From Actinomycetota bacterium (GTDB taxonomy: Bacteria > Actinomycetota > Actinomycetes > Nanopelagicales > Nanopelagicaceae), in the NCBI GenBank assembly GCA_947377725.1, contig CANCGX010000052.1, forward strand, positions 1 through 6,981: a stretch of 6,981 nt of DNA, given 5' to 3'. Positions 6,041-6,981 of this stretch are shown here, piece after piece. The notes beneath the pieces were generated by a model that saw only the letters and a list, made by a program, of their open reading frames with translations, searched no databases and was not told the DNA's origin. A program made the position numbers and the translations under genes. Positions within the stretch are counted from its first letter, which is position 1, and each line of letters begins with the position of its first letter.

Positions 6041-6981
6041 GATGAATACGCCGAATTCTCGTGAACATACATCGCAGACAAATCGTTAGTCCATATTGTT
6101 CCGCTCGACGTTCCGGCTTTTAAATCGATGAGAATGCGAATGTTCTTTCCAGTCAGATCTACTTCTGATCTATCAGCGCCAGGGGCGCTGTTGTGGCAGA
6201 CCATGACACCATTAAGTGAAACATCAATTGTAAGTGGATTGAATGCAGCGCTGGTTGTTCCAACTGCAGCAAGTACTCTCCCCCAGTTTGCATCAGCCCC
6301 ATTGAGGGCGCATTTCAATAAATTGTTACGAGCGCAACTTCTTCCTACTTCTAAGGCATCAGAAACTGATGCAGCATTTATAGTCACAATCTCAACAATT
6401 TTAGTGTTGCCCTCAGCATCCGAAATAAGTTGGTGAGCTAAGTTTCCGGCACATTCAAGAAGTAACATTTTCAGTTCGGAGTGAGACAAAGTAATGCCAC
6501 TTGCGCCAGAAGCCATGAAGGTAACTGTGTCATTCGTTGACATGCATCCATCCGAGTCAATGCGATCAAATGTTTCACTCGTGACTTCCTTGAAAACCTT
6601 GATTGCTCCAGCGTCTACAACCGCATCGGTCGCAATAACACTAAGCATGGTTGCTAGCGATGGCGCCAACATTCCGGCACCTTTCGCCATTCCGAAGACT
6701 CTTACTCCTTTGTACTCTTTTACAAAATACTTTGCATGCGAGTCGGTCGTCATGATGGCTTCCGCCACTTCTTCGCCGCCTTCATTCGAGAGCTTAGATA
6801 CTGCTATATCCACTCCAGATAACAATGCTTCCATCGGAAGTCTTGTTCCGATTAAGCCGGTCGAGCACACAATGACGTCACCCGCGCTCACTTTCAGCGT
6901 ATCTGCAACATATTCGGCGGTCTTGTGTGTGTCAGCAAAACCTTCTGGGCCTGTGCACGCGTTTGCCCCTCCACTGTTGAG
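6037..6981 (-). CDS. argJ: Glutamate N-acetyltransferase / ornithine acetyltransferase ArgJ, N-terminus cut by the right edge
   Basis: A self-cleaving Ntn-fold enzyme that moves the acetyl group from N-acetylornithine to glutamate, regenerating N-acetylglutamate; some family members also use acetyl-CoA. The reading frame is open to the last base and the visible part (314 residues) begins LNSGGANACTGPEGF, a conserved internal stretch, so about 85-90 residues are missing. The GTG at 6891 is an internal Val codon, not the start. The autocleavage site is intact: KGAGMLAPSLATML, with cleavage expected before the Thr of A-T-M-L, codon 6651-6649, which becomes the N-terminal nucleophile of the beta chain. 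CSTGLIG, FDRIDSDGCMSTNDT, ANWGRVLAAVG and the C-terminal HENSAYSS match the family closely. Its stop overlaps argB. Presence of ArgJ indicates the acetyl-recycling version of the pathway. Confidence 0.97.
   Translation of the reverse strand, partial: LNSGGANACTGPEGFADTHKTAEYVADTLKVSAGDVIVCSTGLIGTRLPMEALLSGVDIAVSKLSNEGGEEVAEAIMTTDSHAKYFVKEYKGVRVFGMAKGAGMLAPSLATMLSVIATDAVVDAGAIKVFKEVTSETFDRIDSDGCMSTNDTVTFMASGASGITLSHSELKMLLLECAGNLAHQLISDAEGNTKIVEIVTINAASVSDALEVGRSCARNNLLKCALNGADANWGRVLAAVGTTSAAFNPLTIDVSLNGVMVCHNSAPGADRSEVDLTGKNIRILIDLKAGTSSGTIWTNDLSAMYVHENSAYSS

Noticed and set aside
6889..6891. GTG as the argJ start
   Set aside because: The frame stays open to the window edge and the 30 upstream codons encode conserved ArgJ sequence, so the GTG is internal.

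Overview
The window reads almost entirely on the minus strand and looks like an ordinary chromosomal segment of a low-to-moderate GC actinobacterium. Three observations point there. The partial 16S rRNA has actinobacterial character, including a CTTGAGAACTCAACAACG leader motif typical of actinobacterial rRNA operons. The ArgJ, ArgD and ArgH proteins are closest in wording to mycobacterial-type enzymes. The gene order is argJ-B-D-R-H followed by tyrS. The modest GC content, compact spacing and 16S wording suggest a streamlined freshwater lineage such as acI / Nanopelagicales. That placement is recalled from memory and not searched.

Layout, read in the direction of transcription (right to left): argJ (its 5' end lies beyond the right edge), argB, argD, argR, argH and tyrS form one tight run. 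Neighbours overlap by 4 nt (argJ/argB, argB/argD) or 8 nt (argD/argR), or are separated by 9 nt (argR/argH) and 5 nt (argH/tyrS), which indicates a single transcription unit with translational coupling. After tyrS comes a gene-free stretch of about 520 bp. It contains candidate rRNA promoters, a long rRNA leader with a nut-like motif and several hairpins, and then the first ~351 nt of a 16S rRNA gene that runs off the left edge.

Function: ArgJ, ArgB and ArgD belong to the acetylated part of arginine biosynthesis. ArgJ recycles the acetyl group, ArgB phosphorylates N-acetylglutamate and ArgD transaminates the semialdehyde. ArgH makes arginine from argininosuccinate and ArgR is the arginine-responsive repressor. 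The argC step is probably just off the right edge. argF and argG, which commonly sit between argD and argH in actinobacterial arg clusters, are absent here. TyrS charges tRNA-Tyr. No strong intrinsic terminator separates tyrS from the co-directional rRNA operon.

I found no undescribed system. The points most worth a second look are: a short ArgB lacking the N-terminal arginine-sensing helix although the pathway contains ArgJ; the loss of argF and argG from the cluster; substitutions in conserved motifs of ArgH, ArgD and ArgB; a basic tail on ArgR; and an unusually structured 16S leader.
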